Part shown: positions 33,791 through 43,447 of the stretch, piece after piece | Layout: each line of letters starts with the position of its first letter | Position numbering within the stretch: the stretch's first letter is position 1 | DNA from: Clostridia bacterium | GTDB taxonomy: Bacteria > Bacillota > Clostridia > Christensenellales > Aristaeellaceae | Assembly (NCBI GenBank): GCA_017404985.1 | Contig: JAFRBK010000026.1 | Location: 28,944 to 92,943 of the forward strand | Direction: 5' to 3' | Length of the DNA stretch: 64,000 nucleotides | Notes under the pieces: model-generated | The model's input: the letters and a program-made list of their open reading frames with translations, nothing else | Databases searched by the model: none | What the model was told of the DNA's origin: nothing | Made by a program: the position numbers and the translations under genes

Positions 33791-35242
33791 TTACCACAGA
33801 ATCATCGACAGAAAACCGAAAAAGACGACCAGGAGCAGGAGAAACAGAATCTCCTGCTTCCATCTTTTCTGGAAAAGGCCGGCGGTTTCCCGCATGAAGG
33901 CGTTGGGCCAGAACCACCACTTGGTTTTGCTGCCGATTCCTTCGGCGGCGAGGCCCGTCTGGCGGGCCCAGAGGCCGCTGCGGAAGACGTGGTAATTGCT
34001 GGTGGCGAAGACGGCTTTTCCTTCCGGAATGGTATCCCGGATAATCCTGCCGGAGAAGGACATATTCTGGAAGGTGTTCAGGGATTGGTCCTCCGGCAGG
34101 ATGGCCCGGTCCTCGATGCCCTTTGAGACCAGGTAACGGCGCATGGCTTCCGCCTCCGGCATGGACTCATTCTTTCCCTGTCCGCCGGAGGGGATAAAGA
34201 ACGCTTCCTTGCCGGCGGTTTCCTTTTGCATTGTCCAGAAGGAGAGGGCCCGATCCACCCGGCTGCGGATCAGCGGCGGCAGGGATCCGTCCTTTCGGAA
34301 CCAGCAGCCGAGGATGATGATAAAATCCTTGTCCGGGTCGGGGTTGTGCCTGGCGGCGGTGATGCCGCAGATGACGGAGCCCGTCAGCATGCACTGAAAA
34401 TAGACGAAGATCGTGGCGTAGGTGTTCAGGATCGTGTTCTGGATCTGGCCATCAAGCTCCGAGCCGGAAAAATCGCGGGTGAACATGTAGGCGCCAACGC
34501 CTTCCCCGATCACAAGGCGGGCGCTGACCAGCAGGCCGAGCCCGTTCTGGAGGCGGGGCCGCTCGTGACGCAGCAGGACGATGTTGCTGACGGCCATCGC
34601 TCCGGCGAAAAGGAGCATCAGCGGGGCGGTCAGCTGCATATACCGGATGCTGGCGCTGTTGATGGCGGAATACGCTGCCATCATGGTGAAACTCTCCGGA
34701 TGAATCAGGCGGGAGAGCGTCACGTTCAGCATGGCCAGGCCGGTAGCCAGGGCAAACAGGGAGAACCCGGCATAATAAATCGTTCCATAGTCATAGAAGA
34801 GGACGCCTTTGGCCTGAAAAAAATGCCAGACCATAATTGCGCTGACCAGCAGCCAGAACAGTGTGAAACCAATCAGGACTGCGGCGTCTCCGGTGAAGTT
34901 CCCGGTGCTCAGATCATAGACGGTATTGAACCGCCCCACCCGTACGGGGTGCAGGGAGGAGGGATTGTCCGTGTCCGGATTGATCTGGATATCGGTTTCG
35001 CCCTTTTCCTGGGGCATGAGGGAGAGCTGGGCATAGCCGCCCTCCCTCATGCTGATGTCCTCCAGCTTCACCGCGGGCCCGTCCAGCGCAACCGTAACAT
35101 TCTGCTGTCCGTCCGCTGCCTCCGGAATATTCGAAACCGGGATCCAGATGCTGAAACGGTTAAAGAATACGTATCGGCACAGCACGCAGAACACTACCAG
35201 CCCGGCGGCGCACCACAGAATTTGTTTTAAGGCTTTTCTCAT
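33791..35242 (-). CDS. Membrane protein with C-terminal YdcF/SanA-like (DUF218) domain
   Basis: 483 residues. A helix at about 8-28, an outside beta domain (about 30-110), then five or six helices (about 120-300), and a DUF218 domain at about 305-460: I-I-I-L-G-C-W-F-R-K-D-G, S-R-V-D-R-A, S-G-G-Q-G, L-P-E-D-Q-S-L-N-T and T-S-N-Y-H-V-F-R. A final helix closes the protein. SanA/ElyC-type DUF218 proteins are linked to peptidoglycan or lipid-carrier maintenance in other bacteria. ATG 35242 is used. Confidence 0.85.
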   Translation of the reverse strand: MRKALKQILWCAAGLVVFCVLCRYVFFNRFSIWIPVSNIPEAADGQQNVTVALDGPAVKLEDISMREGGYAQLSLMPQEKGETDIQINPDTDNPSSLHPVRVGRFNTVYDLSTGNFTGDAAVLIGFTLFWLLVSAIMVWHFFQAKGVLFYDYGTIYYAGFSLFALATGLAMLNVTLSRLIHPESFTMMAAYSAINSASIRYMQLTAPLMLLFAGAMAVSNIVLLRHERPRLQNGLGLLVSARLVIGEGVGAYMFTRDFSGSELDGQIQNTILNTYATIFVYFQCMLTGSVICGITAARHNPDPDKDFIIILGCWFRKDGSLPPLIRSRVDRALSFWTMQKETAGKEAFFIPSGGQGKNESMPEAEAMRRYLVSKGIEDRAILPEDQSLNTFQNMSFSGRIIRDTIPEGKAVFATSNYHVFRSGLWARQTGLAAEGIGSKTKWWFWPNAFMRETAGLFQKRWKQEILFLLLLVVFFGFLSMILW

Positions 35243-35323
35243 GCTTTCCGGAAACTCCGATCGGTGTTGTTTTGCTGAAAAACGATGTTTCCGGGAAAAT
35301 AGTAACCGGTTTTCCGGACGGCG

Positions 35324-36199
35324 TCAATGCCCTTCTTCTCTGTTTTCGCTGCCCAGGTTCAGAATGGGGAGCGTGGTGCTGCCCTCGCCGCTGACATAGG
35401 TGGGAAGTTTGCCGTCCCAGGCTTTGACCTGGTTGAATTCGATCAGGTTCTGCGTCAGGGATTCGGCGATTTTCTTGTTGGCTTCCGCTTCCGCTTCGCT
35501 GCGGACCTTGACCGCATAGGCTTCCGCATCCGCGTTGATCCGGGCCACGTTGGCTTCGGCTTCCGCGTTGATGCGCTGCCGCTCCGCCTGCTGCTGGGTT
35601 TCCATGGTCATCTGGCTCTGCTCGATTTCGGCCTGCAGTTTCCGCTGGGCGGCAACCTGCTTCGCCTCAACCGCGTCGGTAAAGGCGTCGGTGAAGTCAA
35701 TGTTTTCGATGCTCAGGCTGATGACGTTGATGCCGTATCCTTCCAGTTCACTGTACAGGCCTTCCCGGATGGATTCGCTCAGCTTTTCCCGGTTTGCCAC
35801 CAGGTTCTCCGCGGTGTATTTGCTGAAGACGCCTTTGGTGATTTCCAGCATGCGGGGGTTCACCAATTTATTGAAGTAGTCGGTGCCGACCTCCTTGAAG
35901 AGGTTCATGGCCGTTTTTTTGTTGATGGCGTAGTTGATGCTGCCGGTGACGTTGACCTGCTGGATGTCACTGGAAAACGCCTCGGTGGTGAAGCTGGTCT
36001 TCTGTTCCCGGTTATCCATGGTGATAATCCGCTGGAAGGGACTCTTGAAGTGCAGCCCGGCCTCCAGGGTCACATCTTCCACCCGGCCGAAGGTGGTCAC
36101 GATGCCGGTGTATCCGGTTTCGACGGTGGCGGTGCAGGTGGCGGCGACCAGAATGGCCAGCAGCACAGTGGCGCCCGCAATAATCATGCCTTTCTTCAT
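35324..36199 (-). CDS. Prohibitin-like SPFH/Band 7 membrane scaffold protein
   Basis: 291 residues. One N-terminal membrane helix (about 4-24) is followed by an SPFH domain (G-Y-T-G-I-V-T-T-F-G-R-V..., L-E-A-G-L-H-F-K-S-P) and a long Ala/Glu/Gln-rich coiled coil (about 175-250), ending in V-S-G-E-G-S-T-T-L-P-I-L, a common prohibitin-family tail. It would form membrane-associated rings that organise or protect other membrane proteins. It is a single gene with AGGGAGG upstream. Confidence 0.88.
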   Translation of the reverse strand: MKKGMIIAGATVLLAILVAATCTATVETGYTGIVTTFGRVEDVTLEAGLHFKSPFQRIITMDNREQKTSFTTEAFSSDIQQVNVTGSINYAINKKTAMNLFKEVGTDYFNKLVNPRMLEITKGVFSKYTAENLVANREKLSESIREGLYSELEGYGINVISLSIENIDFTDAFTDAVEAKQVAAQRKLQAEIEQSQMTMETQQQAERQRINAEAEANVARINADAEAYAVKVRSEAEAEANKKIAESLTQNLIEFNQVKAWDGKLPTYVSGEGSTTLPILNLGSENREEGH

Positions 36200-36396
36200 G
36201 GTTTCATTTCCTCCCTTGTTTTTTTCGCCGGAGGCTTTTTCCGGCTATGAATAAAGAATACCACGGAAGAAGTCAGAAATAAACGATCGGTTCGGACAAA
36301 TATATATGGTTATTTTTCGGGTAGGAATCCGGGAAGCATGCGTCGAATAATACAATTTGGTGAAGAATATCCACAGTGAAGGATGGGAAAACAGCG

Positions 36397-37455
36397 ATGG
36401 AAGAAATCATGGTCCGGGAATTTCATACCGAAGGGCGCGTGATCGCCTGCGTACCCTTTGGGTCGGGACATATCAACCGGACGTGGCTGGTGGTGACCAA
36501 TACACCGCGGCTCTACATCATGCAGCAGGTGAACACGCAGATCTTCCGGAATCCGGACGGCCTGATGAACAACATCCTGCTCGTGACGGAACACCTTCGC
36601 AGGAAAGATCCGGCGCCCGGCCGGGTGATGGCCCTGGTGGATACCCTGGATGGGCGAAAGTACATCACACGGGAGGACGGGCTCTGGCGGATGTATGACT
36701 ACGTGGCAGGCGGCGTATGCCTGGAGCAGGCGGAAACGACGGAAGATTTCATGATGAGCGGGAAGGCCTTCGGCCAGTTCCAGCGGGACATGGCGGATTT
36801 CCCGGCGGAGAAGCTGACGGAGGCGATTCCCGGGTTCCATGATACGCCAGCGCGTTTCGAAGCGCTGCGCCGGGCGGCGAAGGCGGATACCATGGGCCGG
36901 GCGGCGCAGGCCGCGGCTGAGCTGGATTTCCTGACGGCACGGGAGGAATATGCCGGGATGCTGACAAGGCTCCAGCGGGCCGGGACGCTTCCGCTGCGGG
37001 TGACGCATAATGACACGAAGCTGAACAACGTCATGCTGGACGGGGAAACCCACGAGCCGAAGTGCATTCTGGATCTCGACACAGTGATGCCGGGCCTGGC
37101 GGCGACGGATTTCGGGGATGCGATCCGCTTCGGGGCGAGCACGGCGGCGGAGGATGAGCCGGACCTCAGCAAGGTCCATCTGGATTTGCGGCTGTATGAA
37201 GCCTTTGCGCGCGGCTTCCTCGGAGCCTGCGGCGGAAGCCTGACGGAGGCTGAGCGGGAAACGCTGGCGGACGGGGCGCGGATCATGACGCTGGAGCTGG
37301 CTTCCCGTTTTCTGGCGGACTATCTGGCGGGCGATACGTATTTCCATATCGATCGGGAGGGCCATAATCTGGACCGGGCCAGGACCCAGATTGCCCTGGT
37401 GAAGGACATGGAGGAGCACGACGCGGAGATTCGGCGGATGCTGCAAAGCATCTGA
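36397..37455 (+). CDS. NahK-like sugar 1-kinase (APH phosphotransferase fold)
   Basis: 352 residues from ATG 36397 (GGATGGG 9 bases upstream; the GTG at 36376 is an alternative). The kinase motifs T-H-N-D-T-K-L-N-N-V-M-L-D (about 208-220) and I-L-D-L-D-T-V-M-P-G-L-A-A-T-D-F-G-D-A-I-R match N-acetylhexosamine 1-kinase of bifidobacteria more than antibiotic kinases. The expected reaction is ATP-dependent C1 phosphorylation of GlcNAc/GalNAc. The MFS transporter gene starts 52 bases downstream and may import the sugar. Confidence 0.85.
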   Translation: MEEIMVREFHTEGRVIACVPFGSGHINRTWLVVTNTPRLYIMQQVNTQIFRNPDGLMNNILLVTEHLRRKDPAPGRVMALVDTLDGRKYITREDGLWRMYDYVAGGVCLEQAETTEDFMMSGKAFGQFQRDMADFPAEKLTEAIPGFHDTPARFEALRRAAKADTMGRAAQAAAELDFLTAREEYAGMLTRLQRAGTLPLRVTHNDTKLNNVMLDGETHEPKCILDLDTVMPGLAATDFGDAIRFGASTAAEDEPDLSKVHLDLRLYEAFARGFLGACGGSLTEAERETLADGARIMTLELASRFLADYLAGDTYFHIDREGHNLDRARTQIALVKDMEEHDAEIRRMLQSI

Positions 37456-37507
37456 AGCATCCGAATGAAGAGCGGATGGAGGAGCACTTTATGAGGAGCA
37501 ATTTATA

Positions 37508-38707
37508 ATGAAGAAACGCATTACCCCGGTCACGTTTCACTACCTGCTGATTACCGGCGGGTTCTGGATGAGCTTCTGTATCATCTCTTCCTATGCGGCG
37601 GTATACCTGCAGGGAATCGGATACAATAATCAGGAACTGGGCATCATCATGGCTCTGGGCAATGTGGGCGCGGCGGTGCTGGGGCCGGCGCTGGGCGCCT
37701 GGATTGACCGGGACCGCAGGGTGCGGCATGCCGCGGTGGTCTATGCGCTGCTGGGGGTGCAGGCGGTGCTGCTGGTTCTGCTGCGGGTCAATCCGGAGCG
37801 GAACTGGATGAGCGCCGTATGCTATGCGCTGTATATGGCCATGCTGCTCCCGGTGAATGCGGTGAACCTGGACCTGTGCGTGCGCCTGGAGCGTGCGAAG
37901 GCGCCGCTGGATTTCGGCTTTGCCCGGTCCATGGGCAGCTTTGCCTTTGTGTTGGTCTCCACGCTGCTCGGGGTGCTGACGGAGAAGTTCAGTTTTCTGG
38001 TGCTGCCTTTTGCAGGGCTGGGGATCATCGCGCTGCAGGCCTTCGGGAACCGGCTGATTGACCGGGACCTGCGGCAGGCGGAAGCCGGCGCGCCGGCGGA
38101 AGCGGTGGAAATGAAGGAACGCTCCTCTTCCCTGGTCACCTTTGTCCGGGAAAACCGGATGTTCTGCGTGATGCTGGCGGGTACGATTCTGATTTATATC
38201 GGCCACAGCGTGGACGGAAACTTCCTGATCAACCTGGTCGAGAATCTGGGCGGCGGCACGGCGATCATGGGCTATGTTGCCGCGTTCACGGCGATCGTCG
38301 AGGTGCCGGTGATGATGTTTTCGTCGAAGCTGCCGAAGCGCTTCAGCACGGTGCAGTATATCCGGGTGAGCTTTGTGTTTTTCACGCTGAAAATCCTGGC
38401 GTATGCCCTGGCGCCGAACATCCCGCTGTTTTTCGCGGCCAGGCTTCTGCAGGCGCCGAGCTATGCCCTGTATACGGTGCTGGTCGTATCCTATACGAGC
38501 TCGGTGGTGGCCCGGAAGGATTCCGCCAAAGCCCAAAGCCTTGTTTACAGCATGACGACCATCGGGTCGGTGCTGGCCAGCCTGCTGGGCGGAAGAATGT
38601 TTGACACGATGGGTGTGAAAGGCACCATGCTGGCCTCGGCTGCCATCTGTGCCGTCGGCACGGTGATTGCCATCGCGGGAACCTTCGGGAAGAAAAACGC
38701 GGCTTGA
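37508..38707 (+). CDS. MFS transporter
   Basis: 399 residues with twelve hydrophobic helices in two six-helix halves separated by a hydrophilic loop (about 195-215). The loop 2-3 segment A-W-I-D-R-D-R-R-V-R-H fits the MFS G-x-x-x-D-R-x-x-R-R pattern. Close to the NahK-like gene, so a sugar or nucleoside substrate is possible. AGGAG precedes ATG 37508. Confidence 0.85.
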   Translation: MKKRITPVTFHYLLITGGFWMSFCIISSYAAVYLQGIGYNNQELGIIMALGNVGAAVLGPALGAWIDRDRRVRHAAVVYALLGVQAVLLVLLRVNPERNWMSAVCYALYMAMLLPVNAVNLDLCVRLERAKAPLDFGFARSMGSFAFVLVSTLLGVLTEKFSFLVLPFAGLGIIALQAFGNRLIDRDLRQAEAGAPAEAVEMKERSSSLVTFVRENRMFCVMLAGTILIYIGHSVDGNFLINLVENLGGGTAIMGYVAAFTAIVEVPVMMFSSKLPKRFSTVQYIRVSFVFFTLKILAYALAPNIPLFFAARLLQAPSYALYTVLVVSYTSSVVARKDSAKAQSLVYSMTTIGSVLASLLGGRMFDTMGVKGTMLASAAICAVGTVIAIAGTFGKKNAA

Positions 38708-38713
38708 ATCGTC

Positions 38714-38741
38714 TTGTTTTTTGCGGGACCTGGATTATAAT
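38714..38741 (+). promoter_or_regulatory. Promoter of the three-SH3b protein gene
   Basis: TTGTTT, 16-bp spacer, TATAAT. Confidence 0.6.
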
Positions 38742-38805
38742 AAAGGCGTTCCGGAAAACAGATTATGCTGTTTCACGGCTCCGGCTGTGAGGAAAGGGGT
38801 TGGAA

Positions 38806-39648
38806 ATGAAAAGGATATTTGCGCTGTTGCTTGCCCTGGGCCTGCTGTGTGCCGCGCTGCCCATCCTGGCGGAGGGCGATGCGTCAGGAGAAACGAAAGA
38901 GGACTGGATGGCGGTTGTGAAGTCAACTGCGGCCGGTTCCATCAATCTGCGGACAGGGCCTACCGCACGGAGTGAATCCCTCGGATTAATCCGTCCGGGA
39001 ACCCAGCTGAAGGTGCTCAAAGTGCTGGAAAAATGGACGCTGGTGGATGCAGGCGGCAAATCCGGATACATGTATTCGGACTATCTGGACTTTTATGTGG
39101 ACGGCAGGCCCACGGAGAATCCTTATGTGGCGGAGGTTGTAGCGGCCACGGGAACCACGACTGCCGTGGTGGCTGCCGCCTCTTCCTCCTCTGTTGCCGG
39201 CCCGGAGATCACCTGGCCGAAGACGGAAAGCACCGCCATGTATGTTTCCACGGAAAATGGCAAGGGCCTGAACCTGCGGGCCCGGCCGGAAACCGGTTCC
39301 ACGCTGCTGAACACCTATGCCGTCGGAACGGCGGTCACCGTGCTGCACCGGAAGGGCGACTGGGCATACGTGAAGGTCGGCAGGCGCTACGGCTTCATGA
39401 TGCTGAAGTTCCTATCGACGGAAAAGCCCAAGGATCCGGATCCCATCGGAACCGCTGTGGTGCAGCATCCCTGGGGATCCTTCGTCAACCTGCGGTCCAG
39501 CCGGACGACGGAGGATAATTCGAACGTGATCGCCCAGCTGCCGACCGGGACAACGGTGGAAGTGTATTCAAGGGATATGTGGTATACCAAGGTCCGCTGG
39601 AGCGAGCAAACCGGGTGGATTGTTACGAAATACCTGAACTTTAACTGA
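38806..39648 (+). CDS. Secreted protein with three SH3b domains
   Basis: 280 residues from ATG 38806 (the TTG at 38800 is an alternative; AAGGGG is upstream). Signal peptide ends L-P-I-L-A-E. Three SH3b repeats at about 35-95, 145-205 and 215-278 contain I-N-L-R-T-G-P-T, L-N-L-R-A-R-P-E and V-N-L-R-S-S-R-T. Thr/Ala/Ser-rich linker around 115-135. It should bind the cell wall and lacks an enzymatic domain. It uses an ordinary Sec signal, unlike the double-glycine SH3b protein. Confidence 0.82.
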   Translation: MKRIFALLLALGLLCAALPILAEGDASGETKEDWMAVVKSTAAGSINLRTGPTARSESLGLIRPGTQLKVLKVLEKWTLVDAGGKSGYMYSDYLDFYVDGRPTENPYVAEVVAATGTTTAVVAAASSSSVAGPEITWPKTESTAMYVSTENGKGLNLRARPETGSTLLNTYAVGTAVTVLHRKGDWAYVKVGRRYGFMMLKFLSTEKPKDPDPIGTAVVQHPWGSFVNLRSSRTTEDNSNVIAQLPTGTTVEVYSRDMWYTKVRWSEQTGWIVTKYLNFN

Positions 39649-39653
39649 GAAGG

Positions 39654-39691
39654 AAAAAAGGGAGCTGTGAGTTCGTTCACAGCCCCTTTTT
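39654..39691 (+). terminator. Bidirectional terminator
   Basis: AAAAAGGG, then GCTGTGA-GTTCG-TTCACAGC, then CCCTTTTT: a long stem with T tracts on both strands, between convergent genes. Confidence 0.88.
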
Positions 39692-39693
39692 CT

Positions 39694-40638
39694 TCAGTCA
39701 ACCCGGCAGCGGCGTTCGCCGGCCCGGAAGGCCCGGATGTTTTCGATGATTTCCCGCAGGCAGCGCTCCCGGGCTTCCTTTGCGCCCCAGGCCATGTGCG
39801 GGGTCAGGCAGGCCCGGGGGTGATCCTTCAGGGCATAGAAAGGGTGGTCTTCCGGGAAGGGTTCTCTGGTATATACATCGATGCCGAGGCCGCCGAGCTT
39901 TCCGGCCAGAAGCGCCTCCGCCAGGGCGGCCTCGTCTGCCACGGCGCCCCGGGCCACATTGATAAACAAGGTCTCCGGTTTCATCAGGGCGATTTTCTCC
40001 CGGCTGAAAAGGTTCCGGGTGCCGTCGTTCAGGGGCAGGTGCACGCTGAGGATGTCGCTTTCCCGGCAGAGGGTATCCAGGTCCACGCGGTTGGCGCCTT
40101 CTTCCGGTGAACGCTTGAAGACGATGACCCGGCAGCCCAGGGCCCGGGCCACCCGTCCCACGGCTTTGCCGATATTGCCGTAGCCGGCGATTCCCCAGGT
40201 TTTTTCCGCGACTTCATGGAAGGCCGGGGTGAGCTTGTTGGCCACGCCGCCCCGGGAATAGCTGCCGTCCCGGACAGCCCCGGTATATTCCGGCATCCGG
40301 TTGGCCAGATACAGGGCCATGCCGACCGTCAGCTGGGCGACGGAATCCGTGGAGTAGCCGACCACGTTGCACACGGCGATGCCGTGGCGGCCGCACCAGG
40401 CCGCGTCCACGTTGTCGTAGCCCGTGGCCGCAATGCAGATCTGGCGAAGGGTGGTGTTTCCCTCCAGGTTGCTTTCGTTCAGCCTGACTTTGTTCAGGAT
40501 GACCGTATCCGCATCGCCGATATGGTTCCGCACCGTTTCCGGCGTGGTGGACGGATACACCGTCACTTCGCCCAGGGCGTGGAGGGGGGACAGGTCCAGA
40601 TCCCCCAGGGTTGCCGCGTCCAGCACAACGATTTTCAT
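39694..40638 (-). CDS. D-2-hydroxyacid dehydrogenase (glycerate dehydrogenase type)
   Basis: 314 residues from ATG 40638, with GGAGG 7 bases upstream. NAD-binding G-Y-G-N-I-G at about 142-147. Catalytic triad: Arg in N-V-A-R-G-A, Glu in Y-T-R-E-P-F, and His in L-T-P-H-M-A-W. It reduces a 2-keto acid such as hydroxypyruvate or glyoxylate with NAD(P)H in the cytoplasm. It stands alone. Confidence 0.9.
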   Translation of the reverse strand: MKIVVLDAATLGDLDLSPLHALGEVTVYPSTTPETVRNHIGDADTVILNKVRLNESNLEGNTTLRQICIAATGYDNVDAAWCGRHGIAVCNVVGYSTDSVAQLTVGMALYLANRMPEYTGAVRDGSYSRGGVANKLTPAFHEVAEKTWGIAGYGNIGKAVGRVARALGCRVIVFKRSPEEGANRVDLDTLCRESDILSVHLPLNDGTRNLFSREKIALMKPETLFINVARGAVADEAALAEALLAGKLGGLGIDVYTREPFPEDHPFYALKDHPRACLTPHMAWGAKEARERCLREIIENIRAFRAGERRCRVD

Positions 40639-40726
40639 GTTCATTCCTCCGTTCTGTAGTTTAATCATAACGGGTTTCAGGAGGGTGTCAACGGTATCGG
40701 CTGTTTTTCCGTCGTTTCTGTTTCAC

Positions 40727-40755
40727 TTGTCATTCCGGGGCGGATTGGATATAAT
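40727..40755 (+). promoter_or_regulatory. Promoter of the FprA flavoprotein gene
   Basis: TTGTCA, 17-bp spacer, TATAAT, about 36 bp before the TTG start. Confidence 0.8.
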
Positions 40756-40790
40756 GGGGATATCAAAGGAAGAAACAGGAGGGCGATCCC

Positions 40791-41951
40791 TTGAAAAACA
40801 TTACCGGCGATATCCTTTACATCGGTGTCAATGACCACCGGATTGACCTGTTTGAAGGCCAGTATGTGGTTCCTAACGGCATGGCTTATAACTCCTACCT
40901 GATCAAAGATGAGAAAATTGCCGTGATGGACACGGTGGACCGGAACTTTACTGAGGAGTGGCTGGGCAACCTGGCCGAGGCCCTGGGCGGGCGGACGCCG
41001 GACTATCTGGTCGTGCAGCATATGGAGCCGGACCATTCTGCCAATATCATGCAGTTCATGGCGGCCTATCCCGGCGCTGTCGTGGTTGCCTCTGCCAAGG
41101 CATTTGCCATGATGAAGAACTTTTTCGGCACGGAGTTTGAGGACAGGCGGATCGTGGCCGGGGAGGGAAGCACGCTGCCCCTTGGTGCGCATACGCTACA
41201 TTTTATCACCGCGCCGATGGTGCACTGGCCGGAAGTGCTCATGACCTGGGATGAGCAGGACAAGGTGCTTTTTTCCGCCGACGGCTTCGGCAAGTTCGGG
41301 GCGCTGGACGCGGAGGAAGAGGACTGGGCCTGCGAGGCCCGGCGCTACTATTTTGGCATCGTCGGCAAATACGGCGCCCAGGTGCAGGCCGTGCTGAAAA
41401 AGGCCGCGAATCTGGAGATCCGGACCATCTGCCCGCTCCACGGGCCGGTGCTTGCGGAGAATCTGGAGTATTATCTGGGCCTGTATAATACCTGGTCGTC
41501 CTATGGGGTCGAAACTGACGGGGTCGTCATCTGCTATACCTCCGTCTACGGCCACACGCAGGAGGCGGCGGAGTTGCTGGCGGAAAAACTGAGGGAAAAG
41601 GGCTGCCCCAAGGTTGCTGTCAATGATCTGGCGCGCTGCGATATGGCGGAGGCGGTTGAGGATGCTTTCCGTTACGGCGGGTTGGTGCTGGCCACCACGA
41701 CCTATAATGCGGACATCTTCCCCTTTATGCGGGAGTTCATCAATCATTTGGTCGAGCGGGGATACAAAAACCGCACCATCGGCCTGATCGAGAACGGATC
41801 CTGGGCGCCGACGGCGGCCAAGGTGATGAAGGGCATGCTGGAAGGGTGCAAAAACCTGACGTTCACGGAAACCACCGTGAAGATCATGTCCGCGCTGAAT
41901 GATGAATCGAAGCAGCAGCTGGAAAAGCTGGCGGAAGAACTGTGCAAATAA
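40791..41951 (+). CDS. FprA-family A-type flavoprotein (diiron NO/O2 reductase)
   Basis: 386 residues from a TTG start at 40791 supported by CAGGAGGG 8 bases upstream. The metallo-beta-lactamase domain (about 1-245) carries the diiron ligands H-M-E-P-D-H and further His residues in A-P-M-V-H-W and L-H-G-P; the flavodoxin domain (about 250-386) has Y-T-S-V-Y-G-H-T for FMN. It reduces oxygen to water or NO to N2O with electrons from rubredoxin or reduced flavin, protecting an anaerobe. No rubredoxin gene is adjacent. Confidence 0.93.
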   Translation: MKNITGDILYIGVNDHRIDLFEGQYVVPNGMAYNSYLIKDEKIAVMDTVDRNFTEEWLGNLAEALGGRTPDYLVVQHMEPDHSANIMQFMAAYPGAVVVASAKAFAMMKNFFGTEFEDRRIVAGEGSTLPLGAHTLHFITAPMVHWPEVLMTWDEQDKVLFSADGFGKFGALDAEEEDWACEARRYYFGIVGKYGAQVQAVLKKAANLEIRTICPLHGPVLAENLEYYLGLYNTWSSYGVETDGVVICYTSVYGHTQEAAELLAEKLREKGCPKVAVNDLARCDMAEAVEDAFRYGGLVLATTTYNADIFPFMREFINHLVERGYKNRTIGLIENGSWAPTAAKVMKGMLEGCKNLTFTETTVKIMSALNDESKQQLEKLAEELCK

Positions 41952-41967
41952 TCGGATGGCAATAAGG

Positions 41968-42000
41968 AAGCCGGAAGGGACGATCGCCCTTCCGGCTTTT
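41968..42000 (+). terminator. Terminator after the FprA gene
   Basis: 12-bp stem AAGCCGGAAGGG/CCCTTCCGGCTT and TTTT on the plus strand; it lies between convergent genes. Confidence 0.85.
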
Positions 42001-42004
42001 GAAT

Positions 42005-43318
42005 TCACTTGTCGAAGGCCGGGGGAACAGGCTTGGTAACCTCTTCCAGCTGCTTTTTGCGGCGCTGGGAAACTTCCTTCGGGATGGCCTGAATATCGCC
42101 GGCTTTGGTCAGGGCCATCTTGGTCAGGCTCGGGCCGATCAGTTCATAGATCAGGACGGAAAACAGAATAATGTTGCGGATCAGGGTACCCTCCGCGCCC
42201 ATGACCCGCGCCGCGGTGGCGCACATGCCGAGGGCTACGCCGGCCTGGGGCAGCAGGGTGATGCCCAGGTATTTCCGTACGGTTTCCGGGCTCTTCGCCA
42301 GCCGTGAGGACCATTGGGCGCCGAAATATTTGCCGATGGATCGGGCCGCGATATAGATCAGGCCGATCAGGATCACGGATGGCTGGGAGAAAACCTGAAA
42401 CTGGAGCTCCGCGCCGCTGAGCACGAAGAAGAGCGTGATGGCCGGGCCGCTCCAGCGGTCAGCCTGCAGCATCAGCTCCTCGCTCAGGGGGCAGAGGTTG
42501 CAGAACACGGTGCCCAGCATCATGCAGACCAGCAGGGAGGAAAAGCCGAAGGTGAAGGGCCCCACGTCCAGCTTCAGCTGGCTCAGGGCCACCGTCAGGA
42601 TCACGCTGCCGACGATCAGGGCATTCCGGTTCCGATGGGAATGGAAATAGCGTTCCAGCCAGGTCAGCACCACGCCGGTGATGCCGCCCAGGGCCAGGGA
42701 AAGAATAACCTCCATCAAGGGCTCAAGAATCAGGGCCAGGGCATTGGTGCTGCCGTCCTGCATGCTTTGGGCCGCGCCGAAGGAAACGGCGAAAATAATC
42801 AGGCCCACTGCGTCATCCAGCGCGACGACGGGCAGCAGCACGTCCGTCACCGGGCCCTTGGCCTTATACTGGCGGACGACCATCAGGGTGGCTGCCGGGG
42901 CGGTGGCCGCGGCGATGGCGCCCAGCGTGATGGCCACCGGCAGGCTGATCAGGTCCGGCCGCAGGAAGTGGAGGGTCACCAGCACCGCGTCCACCAGCGC
43001 CGTGGTAATGACCGCCTGCAGGATGCCGATGATGGTCGCCTGTTTCCCGGTCTGCTTCAGGGCTGAGAGGCGGAATTCATGGCCGATGGCGAAGGCGATG
43101 AAGCCCAGGGCCACATCGCTGATCAGGGAGAGGCTTTCCACCTGGTCAAAGGAGGTGAAGCCGAGGCCGGTGATATTCAGCCGGCCCAGCACGCAGGGGC
43201 CGATCAGAACGCCGGCGACGAGATAGGCGGTGACGTCCGGCAAATGGAATTTGATGAAAAGCCGGGTCATCAGGAGCCCGGCGAAAAGGGCGAAGGCAAC
43301 GAGCAGCAGGGTTTGCAT
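42005..43318 (-). CDS. CPA2-family cation:proton antiporter (Kef-like membrane domain)
   Basis: 437 residues from ATG 43318 (an AAAGGAAG site is 12 bases upstream, a little far). About twelve to thirteen helices. The family's L-P-D-V-T-A-Y-L-V-A-G-V-L-I-G-P segment is near residue 24, and L-D-D-A-V-G near 165 carries the antiport Asp pair. It lacks a C-terminal TrkA-N domain, so it is a Na+/H+ or K+/H+ exchanger without the usual Kef regulator. Confidence 0.88.
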   Translation of the reverse strand: MQTLLLVAFALFAGLLMTRLFIKFHLPDVTAYLVAGVLIGPCVLGRLNITGLGFTSFDQVESLSLISDVALGFIAFAIGHEFRLSALKQTGKQATIIGILQAVITTALVDAVLVTLHFLRPDLISLPVAITLGAIAAATAPAATLMVVRQYKAKGPVTDVLLPVVALDDAVGLIIFAVSFGAAQSMQDGSTNALALILEPLMEVILSLALGGITGVVLTWLERYFHSHRNRNALIVGSVILTVALSQLKLDVGPFTFGFSSLLVCMMLGTVFCNLCPLSEELMLQADRWSGPAITLFFVLSGAELQFQVFSQPSVILIGLIYIAARSIGKYFGAQWSSRLAKSPETVRKYLGITLLPQAGVALGMCATAARVMGAEGTLIRNIILFSVLIYELIGPSLTKMALTKAGDIQAIPKEVSQRRKKQLEEVTKPVPPAFDK

Positions 43319-43372
43319 AGGGGAAAACGCGCTTCCTTTCGGATAAAGTGATGGCGGTTCAGGCATAATGAA

Positions 43373-43402
43373 AACCGGAACCCCGGGACCGGGGCTCCGG
43401 TT
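43373..43402 (-). terminator. Terminator of the arginine/carbamoyl-phosphate cluster
   Basis: AACCGGA and CCCC pair with GGGG and TCCGGTT, then TTTT on the minus strand, 46 bp after the carB stop. Confidence 0.75.
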
Positions 43403-43447
43403 CAGAGACAGATTGTAGCACCTGGATGCCGAAAAAACAAGAGGAAT

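Noticed and set aside
36397-37455. Aminoglycoside resistance kinase
   Set aside because: The fold is APH-like, but the T-H-N-D-T-K-L-N-N and D-L-D-T-V-M-P-G-L motifs fit N-acetylhexosamine kinase, and a sugar-type transporter is next to it.
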